Of a stretch of 64,000 nt of DNA, positions 16,981 through 24,908 are shown in pieces. A program made the position numbers and the translations under genes. The notes beneath the pieces were generated by a model, which saw only the letters and a program-made list of their open reading frames with translations, searched no databases and was not told the DNA's origin. The stretch lies in the NCBI GenBank assembly GCA_910579675.1, contig CAJTUF010000017.1, positions 1 through 64,000 of the forward strand. Reading direction: 5' to 3'. Every line of letters begins with the position of its first letter. Within the stretch, counting starts at the first letter, position 1. This DNA comes from an uncultured Muribaculaceae bacterium (GTDB taxonomy: Bacteria > Bacteroidota > Bacteroidia > Bacteroidales > Muribaculaceae).

Positions 16981-18144
16981 ATGTCAAAACCAAACAAGAA
17001 AGTATTTGTATCAGGCTGCTATGATATGCTCCATTCGGGCCATGTGGCTTTCTTCAAGGAGGCCTCACGCTATGGCGATCTTTATGTGGGCATAGGCTCC
17101 GACGCCACAGTGGCCGAGCTCAAGCACCGCCGCACCGTCTACTCTGAGAAGGAGCGGCTGTATATGGTCAAGGCCATAAGGTATGTCACTGATGCCTATA
17201 TCAACAGTGGGAGCGGTATGCTCGATTTCCTCGATACTCTCGACCGCGTGAAGCCCGATATCTTTGTGGTTAATTCCGACGGAGGCAGCGATGCCAAGCG
17301 TCGGCTTTGCGCCGAGCGCGGCATTGAGTATATTGAACTGGAAAGGGTGCCCGACGAAGGGCTGGAAGCACGTTCGACCACCTCTCTCCGCACAGGCGTG
17401 AAATCGCATCTTCCTTACCGTATCGATATAGCCGGCACATGGATTGATCAGCCATATGTGTCGTGTCATGGAGCCGGATGGGCCATCACCGCCTCGGTAG
17501 AGCCTACGGTGGAGTTTATGGAACGCAGCGGCATGTCGACCTCCACCCGCAATGCCGCCCGTAAGATATGGCCCTACGAGCTCCCCGACTATCATGAGGA
17601 GCGTCTGGCCAAGCTCCTTTTCTGCCTCGAAAACGACCCGGAAAATGAAGGTGGGCACATATCCGGAGCGCAAGACGCCATAGGTATATGTGTGGCCGGA
17701 ATAAGCCGCCATTACTACGACGGCCACTATTGGCCGCTGAAAATAGAGAGTTGCAACGACGAGAGGGTGCTGTCATGGCTTGAGAGTCATATATGCCTCG
17801 TGCCTATGTTTCCCCGTCGTCAGGGTTGCTCGGTGGTGGATGGACAGGATATAAATCCGAAGAAGGTGGCTGCCCTCACGTCGGCAGCCGATTCCTGTTG
17901 GTCGGCTTTGCTTGACTGCGATCTCACAGCCTTTGCCGAAGCCTTCCGTCGCTCGTTTGAGGCTCAGATAGCCATGTTCCCGGCCATGATGCAGCCCGGA
18001 GTGGAAGAGTATATCGAGCAATGGCGTGATAAGGCTCTTGCATGGAAAATGCTCGGATCGGGTGGCGGCGGGTATCTTGCATTGGTCGTAGAGTCGATTC
18101 CGGCCGAAGGGGTTATCCCGATCAAGATACGCCGCAAAGCATGA
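16981..18144 (+). CDS. Nucleotidyltransferase fused to a GHMP-kinase-like domain
   Basis: A 387-residue two-domain cytosolic protein. Residues 7-140 are a cytidylyltransferase-like domain with the HxGH signature (H18-S-G-H21) and an R131-S-T-T-S-L-R motif similar to the ISSTxxR of that fold. Residues 141-387 look like a sugar kinase of the GHMP superfamily: PYRIDIAGTWID (145-156), SGAQD-x-x-G-I (228-236), and the closing GSGGGGYLAL (359-368). The usual Gly/Ser-rich ATP loop (GLGSSSA) between the first two is not clear; only SGMSTSTRNAA (183-193) is vaguely similar and the segment is short. By analogy with heptose-phosphate kinase/HldE-type pathways it may activate a sugar as a nucleotide sugar, but the substrate is unknown. 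Confidence 0.7.
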   Translation: MSKPNKKVFVSGCYDMLHSGHVAFFKEASRYGDLYVGIGSDATVAELKHRRTVYSEKERLYMVKAIRYVTDAYINSGSGMLDFLDTLDRVKPDIFVVNSDGGSDAKRRLCAERGIEYIELERVPDEGLEARSTTSLRTGVKSHLPYRIDIAGTWIDQPYVSCHGAGWAITASVEPTVEFMERSGMSTSTRNAARKIWPYELPDYHEERLAKLLFCLENDPENEGGHISGAQDAIGICVAGISRHYYDGHYWPLKIESCNDERVLSWLESHICLVPMFPRRQGCSVVDGQDINPKKVAALTSAADSCWSALLDCDLTAFAEAFRRSFEAQIAMFPAMMQPGVEEYIEQWRDKALAWKMLGSGGGGYLALVVESIPAEGVIPIKIRRKA

Positions 18145-18172
18145 GATTTCAAACTCACTGAGATAAAACTCA

Positions 18173-18204
18173 GAGGGGCCTGCTCGGAAAAGAACAGGCC
18201 CCTC
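18173..18204. terminator. Hairpin between convergent genes
   Basis: A 10-bp perfect stem (18173-18182 and 18195-18204) with a 12-nt loop lies between the convergent nucleotidyltransferase-kinase gene and the amylase gene. On the minus strand a short T-rich stretch follows, so it most likely terminates the amylase transcript. Confidence 0.6.
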
Positions 18205-18225
18205 GATTATGACTGTGCGTACAAA

Positions 18226-21006
18226 TCAGCGCAGACAGACTTTGGTGGCATTGCCCATAGCATCTACAGAGATGTAGAGGCCGGGGGCAGGTATGGCAGC
18301 CGGGTCAACCTTTATTCCGGTGATGGTGTAGAGGGTGGCGGGTTGAGCTCCGGTATCTGACCAAGGCAGGTCGATGCCGGCAGAATTGTCGCTTGCCAAA
18401 ATAACGAAGGCTCCTGGTGAAAGGACTACTGATCCGGAAGCATCGGGAGCCGGGGTTGACACACCGGCCGATGCAGCCACAACAGCGCCGCAATCGGTGC
18501 CAGCCGGCGATTTCACTTTAAGTTCGCGGTCGGGGAGGGGATTGGCCAGCAGAACTACCTTGCCGCCATCGGGAGCAGTGAGCATTAAGGTGTAGCCGGT
18601 GGTCCATGCCGATGGTTTGGCCGAAATGTCCACCTTGGTTTCTTCGGTGAAGTATTGCGGGTTGTCCTTACGCCATTTGAGAAGAGTGGCATAGGTGTCG
18701 CGCAGGGAGGCTCTGAGCGGATTGTCGAGCATTTCCCAGCACGATTTTCGAGGAGATGTGTCGTTGTCGCCCGAAGCCGACTTCACGGGTTGGGCATCGC
18801 CCAACTCCTCAAACTGCCATATCATATGTGCGCCCGGCGAGAAGATCATAAACGCAGCGAGCGACCCAAGGCGTCGGATCTGTTGCTCCTCAGAGTCTTT
18901 CACACCTGCCGCACCCCATCGCTGCTGCTTGTAGGCGGTGCGCTCCTCGTCGTGGCTCTCGGCATAGCTCACAGTAGAGCCGGATGGTCGTCCTCCGTCC
19001 ATAGGAGCATAAAAACGCGACAGGTCGGCGCCATCGCTCCATCCCATGGCCCACTGAGCAGCACCATAATTTACGTTGGCCCAATCGACAGCGCCCACGG
19101 CGGCCAAAGCTGCATCTTCGCGGGCGTCGGCGAGATCCTCACATATAAAGTAAGAGTCGGGGGCAATAGCGGCCAGAGCATCCCGGAGTCTTCCTATACG
19201 CTCAGGTCGGGAGGCGTTGAAGCGGTTGGTCGACGCTTCGGTGGGGGTGGCGAAAGAGTTTGTGGCCCGGTTCCATGCAATGCCGTAACTGCCGTTGTCG
19301 CCCATCCCTTTCACGAGGTCGAAGCGGAAGCCATCGACACCATACTCCTCAACCCAGTAGCGCAACACATCAGCCCATTGGTTGAATACGAGTGGATTGT
19401 CTTGATTCCAGTCGTGAAAAGCGTTATAGGAGTGGGGAGGAGTAGCGTTGAAAAAAGGATTCTGCGACGGTTCATACATCAGTTGGCGGGGAGTGCGTGA
19501 GTCGGCATGGTTCATCACCACATCGAGTATCACCGCCATGCCGCGCGAATGTATCTCATTGACCAGACGGCGGTAGTCGTCGGGGGTGCCATAGGCTTTG
19601 TCGGGAGCAAAATAAAACAGAGGGTTATAGCCCCATGAATTGTTGCCGCCAAACTCCATCACCGGCATCAGCTCAACCGCATTGACTCCAAGCGATGCGA
19701 TATAGTCGAGGCGGTCGATCACTCCGGCTATAGTGCCTGAGCCTGTGCCATCGCCGGTAAAGTCGCGAATGAGCAGTTCGTAGATCATCAGGTCGGACTG
19801 AGCGGGCTTCGATGTGAGTGGCTGGGGCTTCAGAGCAACGGCATCGGTTGAGAGAACTGCGAGAATCGTGCCGTCGGGCACCTTCCCCGAAGGATATTCA
19901 GGCATGTCAGGAAAGACATCCGGGGATATGTATCTATCGGATGATGGATCGAGCACGAGGTGTGCGTAAGGATCGCAGACAGCGGTAGTACCATCAATCA
20001 GATAGTAATATGTGTAGTCCATGCCCGGTTCGAGGCCCTCCACGGTGGTCCAGAAATATGGTTGATGGAGGCTCCACGCATTTTTGATAAATGAGGTGTC
20101 GGCGGGTAGTTCAACCGTAGCAGTGGCTTTGCTCATCTGTTGGGCCGGATCGAGCGCAAATCCATTCCATGATCCCACTAAGAGCACTGAGCTCTTGCCT
20201 GGGGCAGCTATGGCAAAAGTAGCCGATCCTGATCCGGAGGAGTACACAGCTCCTTGTTTTACCTCATCACCCGGATAGGCTGCAATAGTGGTGGGAGCGA
20301 GGCGCAGGAGCCGCAGGGTGTCGGAGGCCGTGAATCCGTCGGTCGAGGTGGCGATGGCGATTGCTTCGTAGCTTCCAGGAGTGGTGAATGATGTGGTGAG
20401 CGAAACCGAACCTATTCCTTCGGCTTTTTTGCCATTGACCGACAGGGATATGGAAGCACTGTCTTCGGTCGATGCAGAGATAGTGACTGGCTCGCCGGTG
20501 GTGAATACCCGCTTGTCGGGATTGACTGACACCCCGACATAGAAGCCGGCTTTTCTTACATCGACAGCAATGTCGCCGCCACCGGAAGCTTTGCCTTCGC
20601 GGGAGCCGTTGGCATTGCGGAACACAAACATCAATTTGCTCACTGTGGCAAGCTCGGCATCGGTCAGGCCATAATACTCCTTGATCGATGGGATGGTGAG
20701 AGTCCATGTGTCAGGGCCGGAATATTCGAGACGGTATTTGGCCGAATTATCGAGCCAATCGGGGGCGTGTTGCCAATCGGTGGGTGAGGCTGAGGCAGAT
20801 GAGATCACGCCGGTATGGGCATAAACAGCCTCCGATGGACCTACGCCAGCCAACCCTTTCGACCCACGGTCGGCATGGAAGGTTATGATCACGGGTGCCG
20901 ACTCAGTGGTGACAACTGAGGGCGTAGTGGTGACCACCTGCGCCGCAACGTGTCCCCACACCGTCAGTGCGACGATCATGGACAGAAGGAAACGTGCCAT
21001 TTTCAT
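18226..21006 (-). CDS. Secreted alpha-amylase family glycoside hydrolase (GH13)
   Basis: A 926-residue exported protein. After a signal peptide (to about residue 22) come two beta-rich regions, the second resembling a CBM48/E-set module (SSVLLVGSWNGF). The catalytic GH13 barrel follows: ILDVVMNHAD (region I), GVDGFRFDLVKG (nucleophile Asp), FICEDLADARED (acid/base Glu) and SYAESHDEERTAYK (stabilising Asp). The C-terminus has a beta domain and a final TLYTITGIKVD...GLYISV block resembling the short sorting-tail repeats of Bacteroidota secreted proteins. It should cleave alpha-1,4-glucans at the cell surface or periplasm. No SusCD pair is nearby, so it is an orphan amylase. It follows rpb6 after 166 bp containing a large hairpin. 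Confidence 0.9.
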   Translation of the reverse strand: MKMARFLLSMIVALTVWGHVAAQVVTTTPSVVTTESAPVIITFHADRGSKGLAGVGPSEAVYAHTGVISSASASPTDWQHAPDWLDNSAKYRLEYSGPDTWTLTIPSIKEYYGLTDAELATVSKLMFVFRNANGSREGKASGGGDIAVDVRKAGFYVGVSVNPDKRVFTTGEPVTISASTEDSASISLSVNGKKAEGIGSVSLTTSFTTPGSYEAIAIATSTDGFTASDTLRLLRLAPTTIAAYPGDEVKQGAVYSSGSGSATFAIAAPGKSSVLLVGSWNGFALDPAQQMSKATATVELPADTSFIKNAWSLHQPYFWTTVEGLEPGMDYTYYYLIDGTTAVCDPYAHLVLDPSSDRYISPDVFPDMPEYPSGKVPDGTILAVLSTDAVALKPQPLTSKPAQSDLMIYELLIRDFTGDGTGSGTIAGVIDRLDYIASLGVNAVELMPVMEFGGNNSWGYNPLFYFAPDKAYGTPDDYRRLVNEIHSRGMAVILDVVMNHADSRTPRQLMYEPSQNPFFNATPPHSYNAFHDWNQDNPLVFNQWADVLRYWVEEYGVDGFRFDLVKGMGDNGSYGIAWNRATNSFATPTEASTNRFNASRPERIGRLRDALAAIAPDSYFICEDLADAREDAALAAVGAVDWANVNYGAAQWAMGWSDGADLSRFYAPMDGGRPSGSTVSYAESHDEERTAYKQQRWGAAGVKDSEEQQIRRLGSLAAFMIFSPGAHMIWQFEELGDAQPVKSASGDNDTSPRKSCWEMLDNPLRASLRDTYATLLKWRKDNPQYFTEETKVDISAKPSAWTTGYTLMLTAPDGGKVVLLANPLPDRELKVKSPAGTDCGAVVAASAGVSTPAPDASGSVVLSPGAFVILASDNSAGIDLPWSDTGAQPATLYTITGIKVDPAAIPAPGLYISVDAMGNATKVCLR

Positions 21007-21094
21007 GAATGAAATGATAATAAAAAAGTTGAAGTAAGTATGATGATAAATGAACGGAAAAGAGATTCAAGGCAGATGGACGGGGGAGAACAAG

Positions 21095-21146
21095 CGGCGA
21101 CTGCCATGCAGCACGAGGAGTATCCACGGGGGCATGGCAGTCGCCG
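21095..21146. repeat. 15-bp inverted repeat between rpb6 and amylase
   Basis: A perfect 15-bp stem (21095-21109 and 21132-21146) with a 22-nt loop lies 26 bp after the rpb6 stop. No T-run follows on the minus strand, so it may be an mRNA-stabilising element or a factor-dependent stop rather than an intrinsic terminator. Confidence 0.65.
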
Positions 21147-21172
21147 GTATCAGATCAGCATGAGGGGATGGC

Positions 21173-21511
21173 TCAGTCGTCGAGGGCAGCCTTCTCCTTG
21201 CTCGGATTGCGGAAGTAGAGTTTTTCGTCGATATACTCCTGAGTTGCGATGAGAGTGGGCTTGGGGAGCTTCTCGTAGTAGCGCGAAATCTCAATCTGCT
21301 CGCGGTTTTCGGTTATCTCCTCAAGGTTGTCGTTGAGAGTGGCAAACTCCTGAAGCTTCTTTTCGAGATCGTGTTTCATCTCGCCGGCAATCTGGTTGGA
21401 GCGGCGGGCTATGACCGAGACGGTTTCATAGATGTTGCCTGTCTGCTGGGAGAGCTCGATGAGGTCGTGAGGCTGGGTATTGAGGGGAGCGTTTGATTTC
21501 TTGTAGTCCAT
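21173..21511 (-). CDS. RNA polymerase omega/Rpb6-type subunit
   Basis: A 112-residue protein similar to the Rpb6 form of the RNA polymerase omega subunit found in Bacteroidota. It contains GNIYETVSVIARRSNQIAGEM, in which the V-x-I-x-x-R-R-x-x-Q-I motif is shared with omega and eukaryotic Rpb6, followed by a charged helical segment and a C-terminal PSKEKAALDD. It assists polymerase assembly. It follows bamD by 47 bp on the same strand, an arrangement I recall as common in this phylum. Confidence 0.88.
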   Translation of the reverse strand: MDYKKSNAPLNTQPHDLIELSQQTGNIYETVSVIARRSNQIAGEMKHDLEKKLQEFATLNDNLEEITENREQIEISRYYEKLPKPTLIATQEYIDEKLYFRNPSKEKAALDD

Positions 21512-21558
21512 ATATCGAAGGGATGATGGTATGTTTCGGCTTTGTAGGTGGTGGTTGA

Positions 21559-22371
21559 TCAGTCGGTCACATAGTTGCGGGCAATCTTGGCTATGCGGTC
21601 GGCTTCGTCGCGCAGGGGAGAGTCGGGATAATTGTTGACGAATGAGAAGTATTCGTCGAGCACCTCGCGGTAGCGCTCGGGCTTGCGCTCGTCGATCGAC
21701 GCCTTTGCTTCCTGATAGCGGCTCTTGAGGATGAGCATCTCGAGGTCTTCCTTATAACGCGAGTAGGGATAGTCCTTGATGGCATTTTCGGCCACTATCC
21801 GCGCGCTCTCATAATTGTTGTCGTTGAGGAAGAATCCGAGGTTGTAGTAGAGCTGAGCGTTCTGGAGCTGCTTTAGGGTGAGCTTGTCCTGAAGTTCAAA
21901 GATTGCGTTTTGGGCAATATTGACCCTATCAGACCGGGGAAAATAGTCGATGAAGCCCTGGAGCTCCTCGATGGCCTTCATGGTGTCCGACTGGTCGAGC
22001 TGAGGGTCGGGACTCTCAAGGTAGTAGCCATAGCCTGAATAGAATCGGGCGAGCTCGGTGTATTTGCCGCGCGGATAACGCTGGTAGTATTGCTTGAAGC
22101 ACACTCCCGAATTGAGATAGTCTTTGCTCTCATAGTAGCTTAACGCGAGGAGGTATAGGGCATCTTCAGCTTTCTCAGAGCCGCGTATCTGCATCGCGAT
22201 GTCCGAAAGCACTGTCGAAGCCTGCACATAACGCTTTTCATCGAAAGCCTTGCGGGCAAATTCGAGCTTGGCATCAGTGTCGGTCGACTTTAGGATACGC
22301 TGATACTCGGTGCAACCCGGAAGGGCAACAGCGGCTACGAGCGCAAGCAGGTAATATCTTATCTTTTTCAA
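21559..22371 (-). CDS. bamD: Outer-membrane assembly lipoprotein BamD
   Basis: A 270-residue lipoprotein of the BAM complex that helps insert beta-barrel proteins into the outer membrane. With a TTG start at 22371 the protein begins MKKIRYYLL and reaches a lipobox (LPGC) at about residue 20; tetratricopeptide-like helices follow (EKAEDALYLLALSYYESKDY, YPRGKYTELARFYSGYGYY, FIDYFPRSDRV). I prefer TTG over the upstream ATG at 22449 because that ATG falls within the promoter box at 22447-22454 and would add residues before the signal peptide. Rpb6 follows. Confidence 0.9.
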   Translation of the reverse strand: MKKIRYYLLALVAAVALPGCTEYQRILKSTDTDAKLEFARKAFDEKRYVQASTVLSDIAMQIRGSEKAEDALYLLALSYYESKDYLNSGVCFKQYYQRYPRGKYTELARFYSGYGYYLESPDPQLDQSDTMKAIEELQGFIDYFPRSDRVNIAQNAIFELQDKLTLKQLQNAQLYYNLGFFLNDNNYESARIVAENAIKDYPYSRYKEDLEMLILKSRYQEAKASIDERKPERYREVLDEYFSFVNNYPDSPLRDEADRIAKIARNYVTD

Positions 22372-22446
22372 GGCTTGACTTTTAATTGGGGTGGAGAGGA
22401 AAGCGGAGTGAGGCTCGTGAGAGACGACACGCGCTTTTTGACCGTG

Positions 22447-22454
22447 CAAAGTTA
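22447..22454 (-). promoter_or_regulatory. -7 promoter box of bamD-rpb6
   Basis: TAACTTTG on the minus strand fits TAnnTTTG and is 76 bp upstream of the TTG start of bamD. It overlaps the alternative ATG at 22449, which therefore cannot be the start on this transcript. Confidence 0.6.
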
Positions 22455-22582
22455 GTAATATTTAAGCTAAAAACGCGATTCCGGCACAATAATTTTGAGG
22501 TTTTGCCCTTTTCACAGCTTTCAGGAGGGCGCCGCTAAAAGTTTTTAACATGCCCGATGGCGGATATGCCGTTGGGAATCGC

Positions 22583-22590
22583 TATATTTG
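22583..22590 (+). promoter_or_regulatory. -7 promoter box of the GH20 gene
   Basis: TATATTTG fits TAnnTTTG and lies 62 bp upstream of the ATG at 22652. Confidence 0.5.
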
Positions 22591-22651
22591 TAACCGATTT
22601 GGGCCTTCTGACCATTGGCCCTGCTTTATTGATCAAGACATATCATCGACC

Positions 22652-24733
22652 ATGAAAAAATATACCCATCTTGCCATTGCGCCGGCCCTGGCTGCTGCGA
22701 TAGCTTCATGTACCGGCTCATCGGCCTTAACCGGATCGCCAGAAAACATAATACCACTTCCAGCCGAATACAGCACTACCGGCGGTAGCTGGACTCCCGC
22801 TCCGGGAGCTACTCTCGCGGTAGAGGGTGTCGGGAGCACCGACAGCGCCCGTATAGCAGCCCGTCTTAACGAGGCTCTCGGCTTTGCGCTTCTGCCTGCA
22901 CGCGACGGTAGCGCCGATATAAAGATAGAGTGTGGACCCGACGACGGCAAGGATACAGGCGCATCGGATGAGGCATATTCCATGACGGTGGGCAAGGATG
23001 GTGTTACGGTGAGCGCAGCTGCTCCGGCCGGTCTTTTTTATGGCGCTGTGACACTTGGGGAGATGCTCAAGGCGGGTGATGGCAGCGCTGCGTGTGGCAC
23101 CGTGACCGATTTGCCGCGTCTGGCCTATCGGGGTCTGATGCTTGATGTGTCGCGCCACTTCCGCGACACCGCTTTCATCCGCAAGCAGATCGACGCCATG
23201 GCGAGGTTGAAGCTCAATAATCTTCACCTCCACTTGACAGACGCAGCCGGATGGCGCGTGGAGATCAAGCGCTATCCGCGATTGACCGAATTTGCGGCCT
23301 GGCGCGATGGAGAGACATGGAAAGAGTGGAACTCACGGGGCAACCGTTACCTTGAAGCCGGCGACCCTGACGCACGTGGTGGATATTACACCCAGCAGGA
23401 GCTCAAGGAGCTGGTGGATTATGCAGCCGACCGCTATATAAATATAATCCCCGAGATCGAGATGCCATCCCACTCGGAAGAGGTCACTGCATCGTATCCC
23501 GAGCTGTCGTGTACCCATGAGCAGTATGGACAGCCTGATTTCTGTCCAGGCAATGAGGCCACATTCGAGTTTATAGAGAATGTGCTCGATGAGGTGATGG
23601 AGATCTTTCCGAGCAAGCTCATACATATAGGAGGCGATGAAGCGCCCAAGCAGGCATGGAAGAGCTGCTCCTTGTGTGCCGCGAGGATGAAGAAAGAGAA
23701 TATAGCTGATGTCGACGGCCTGCAGAGCTATCTCATCCACCGCGTGGAGCGCTACCTCAACTCAAAGGGCCGGGATATGCTCGGATGGGATGAGATCATG
23801 GAGGGAGGTCTTGCCCCCAATGCTACCGTGATGTCGTGGCGAGGCACCGAGGGAGGAGAGCGCGCAGCCGCCGATGGTCATCGTGTGATCATGACCCCTG
23901 GCCGCTACTGCTATCTCGACGGCTATCAGGATGCCCCTGCCTCGCAGCCCGAAGCTATAGGCGGCTATCTGCCTCTCGCCACCGCCTATGGATATAATCC
24001 TACTGATGGACTTCCCGAGCAGGCCAAGCCATATATTTTCGGTCTTCAGGGCAATCTTTTTGCCGAGTATATCCCCACTGCCTCACATGCAGAATATATG
24101 CTCTATCCCCGCATGTATGCTATAGCCGAGAGGGCATGGAGCCCCGAATCGGTGACCGACTACGACGACTTCAAGCGTCGGGCCTCGTGGCTTGCGGCCG
24201 ATATGCGCGCCAATGGCTACACCACATTTGATATAGATAATGAGATAGGCAACCGCCCTGAAGCTGCAGCCGACGACCACCATCTGGCCTATGGAGCCCC
24301 TGTGGAATATAATCTCAAGGCTTGGCGCAATTATCCTGCCAACGGCGACTCGACTCTTACCGACGGTCGCCACGGCGGATGGAACTACAACGATGGCCTC
24401 TGGCAAGCATTTATCGGACGCGGCACTGAGCGAATGGATGTAGTGGTAGATCTCGGCGAGGAGAAAGAGATAACTTATGTGGGGGCCGACTTCATGCAGA
24501 TATGCGGTCCTGATGTGTGGATGCCAGCCAAAGTGGTGATCTCGGCGGGAACAACCCGCGACAACCTGTCGGAGCTCATTTCCATAGACAATAAGGTGGA
24601 GCGCGACTCAGTGGTAAGCTTCAAAAATTTTGGTTGGAATGGCAATGCAAGGGCACGCTATATCAGATATGAGGCCGATGCCGACTCTGTGGCCGGAGGA
24701 GTGCTCTTTACCGATGAGATAGTGGTGCGCTGA
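22652..24733 (+). CDS. Beta-N-acetylhexosaminidase (GH20), lipoprotein
   Basis: A 693-residue lipoprotein: MKKYTHLAIAPALAAAIASC gives a signal peptide with a lipobox Cys20. A GH20b-like N-domain (residues about 30-150) precedes the barrel, seen from LAYRGLMLDVSRHFRDT through LHLHLTDAAGWR and the catalytic pair in IHIGGDEAPKQAW (Asp-Glu). The C-terminus contains a beta-sandwich resembling F5/8-type carbohydrate binding (LYQAFIGRG-like, VVDLGEEKEITYVG). It should remove terminal GlcNAc/GalNAc from mucin or chitooligosaccharides at the cell surface or periplasm. The start at 22652 is chosen for the signal peptide; the frame upstream is unlike a leader. NagA at 5.5 kb could process the product. 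Confidence 0.94.
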   Translation: MKKYTHLAIAPALAAAIASCTGSSALTGSPENIIPLPAEYSTTGGSWTPAPGATLAVEGVGSTDSARIAARLNEALGFALLPARDGSADIKIECGPDDGKDTGASDEAYSMTVGKDGVTVSAAAPAGLFYGAVTLGEMLKAGDGSAACGTVTDLPRLAYRGLMLDVSRHFRDTAFIRKQIDAMARLKLNNLHLHLTDAAGWRVEIKRYPRLTEFAAWRDGETWKEWNSRGNRYLEAGDPDARGGYYTQQELKELVDYAADRYINIIPEIEMPSHSEEVTASYPELSCTHEQYGQPDFCPGNEATFEFIENVLDEVMEIFPSKLIHIGGDEAPKQAWKSCSLCAARMKKENIADVDGLQSYLIHRVERYLNSKGRDMLGWDEIMEGGLAPNATVMSWRGTEGGERAAADGHRVIMTPGRYCYLDGYQDAPASQPEAIGGYLPLATAYGYNPTDGLPEQAKPYIFGLQGNLFAEYIPTASHAEYMLYPRMYAIAERAWSPESVTDYDDFKRRASWLAADMRANGYTTFDIDNEIGNRPEAAADDHHLAYGAPVEYNLKAWRNYPANGDSTLTDGRHGGWNYNDGLWQAFIGRGTERMDVVVDLGEEKEITYVGADFMQICGPDVWMPAKVVISAGTTRDNLSELISIDNKVERDSVVSFKNFGWNGNARARYIRYEADADSVAGGVLFTDEIVVR

Positions 24734-24765
24734 CATTTCCTCTCACGGTCATAAGCTCTTTTTTC

Positions 24766-24796
24766 TTTGCAGGGTAGGAATTAATTCTTACCTTTG
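24766..24796 (+). promoter_or_regulatory. Consensus promoter of the thiamine transport unit
   Basis: TTTG (24766-24769), then exactly 19 nt, then TACCTTTG (24789-24796): a textbook Bacteroidota promoter. Transcription would begin just before the TPP riboswitch. Confidence 0.85.
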
Positions 24797-24807
24797 CGCC
24801 AACTTTT

Positions 24808-24904
24808 GTATTTAGGGGTGCCGACAGCCGCCCGATAGCGGCGGCTCGAAGCTGAGATCATACCCTTATAACCTGATCCGGGTAATACCGGCGTAGAGAA
24901 AATA
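24808..24904 (+). promoter_or_regulatory. TPP riboswitch (THI element)
   Basis: The conserved THI-box core is readable in order: GGGGTGCC, a variable GC-rich P3a-like hairpin, GCTGAGATCATACCC, ACCTGATC, and CGGGTAATACCGGCGTAGAGAA. The outer P1 stem can pair TATTT (24809-24813) with AAATA (24900-24904), which ends 4 nt before the ATG at 24909. Ligand-stabilised P1 would therefore hide the ribosome entry region, suggesting translational control, in which thiamine pyrophosphate lowers expression of the downstream receptor and PnuT. Confidence 0.95.
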
Positions 24905-24908
24905 ACTT

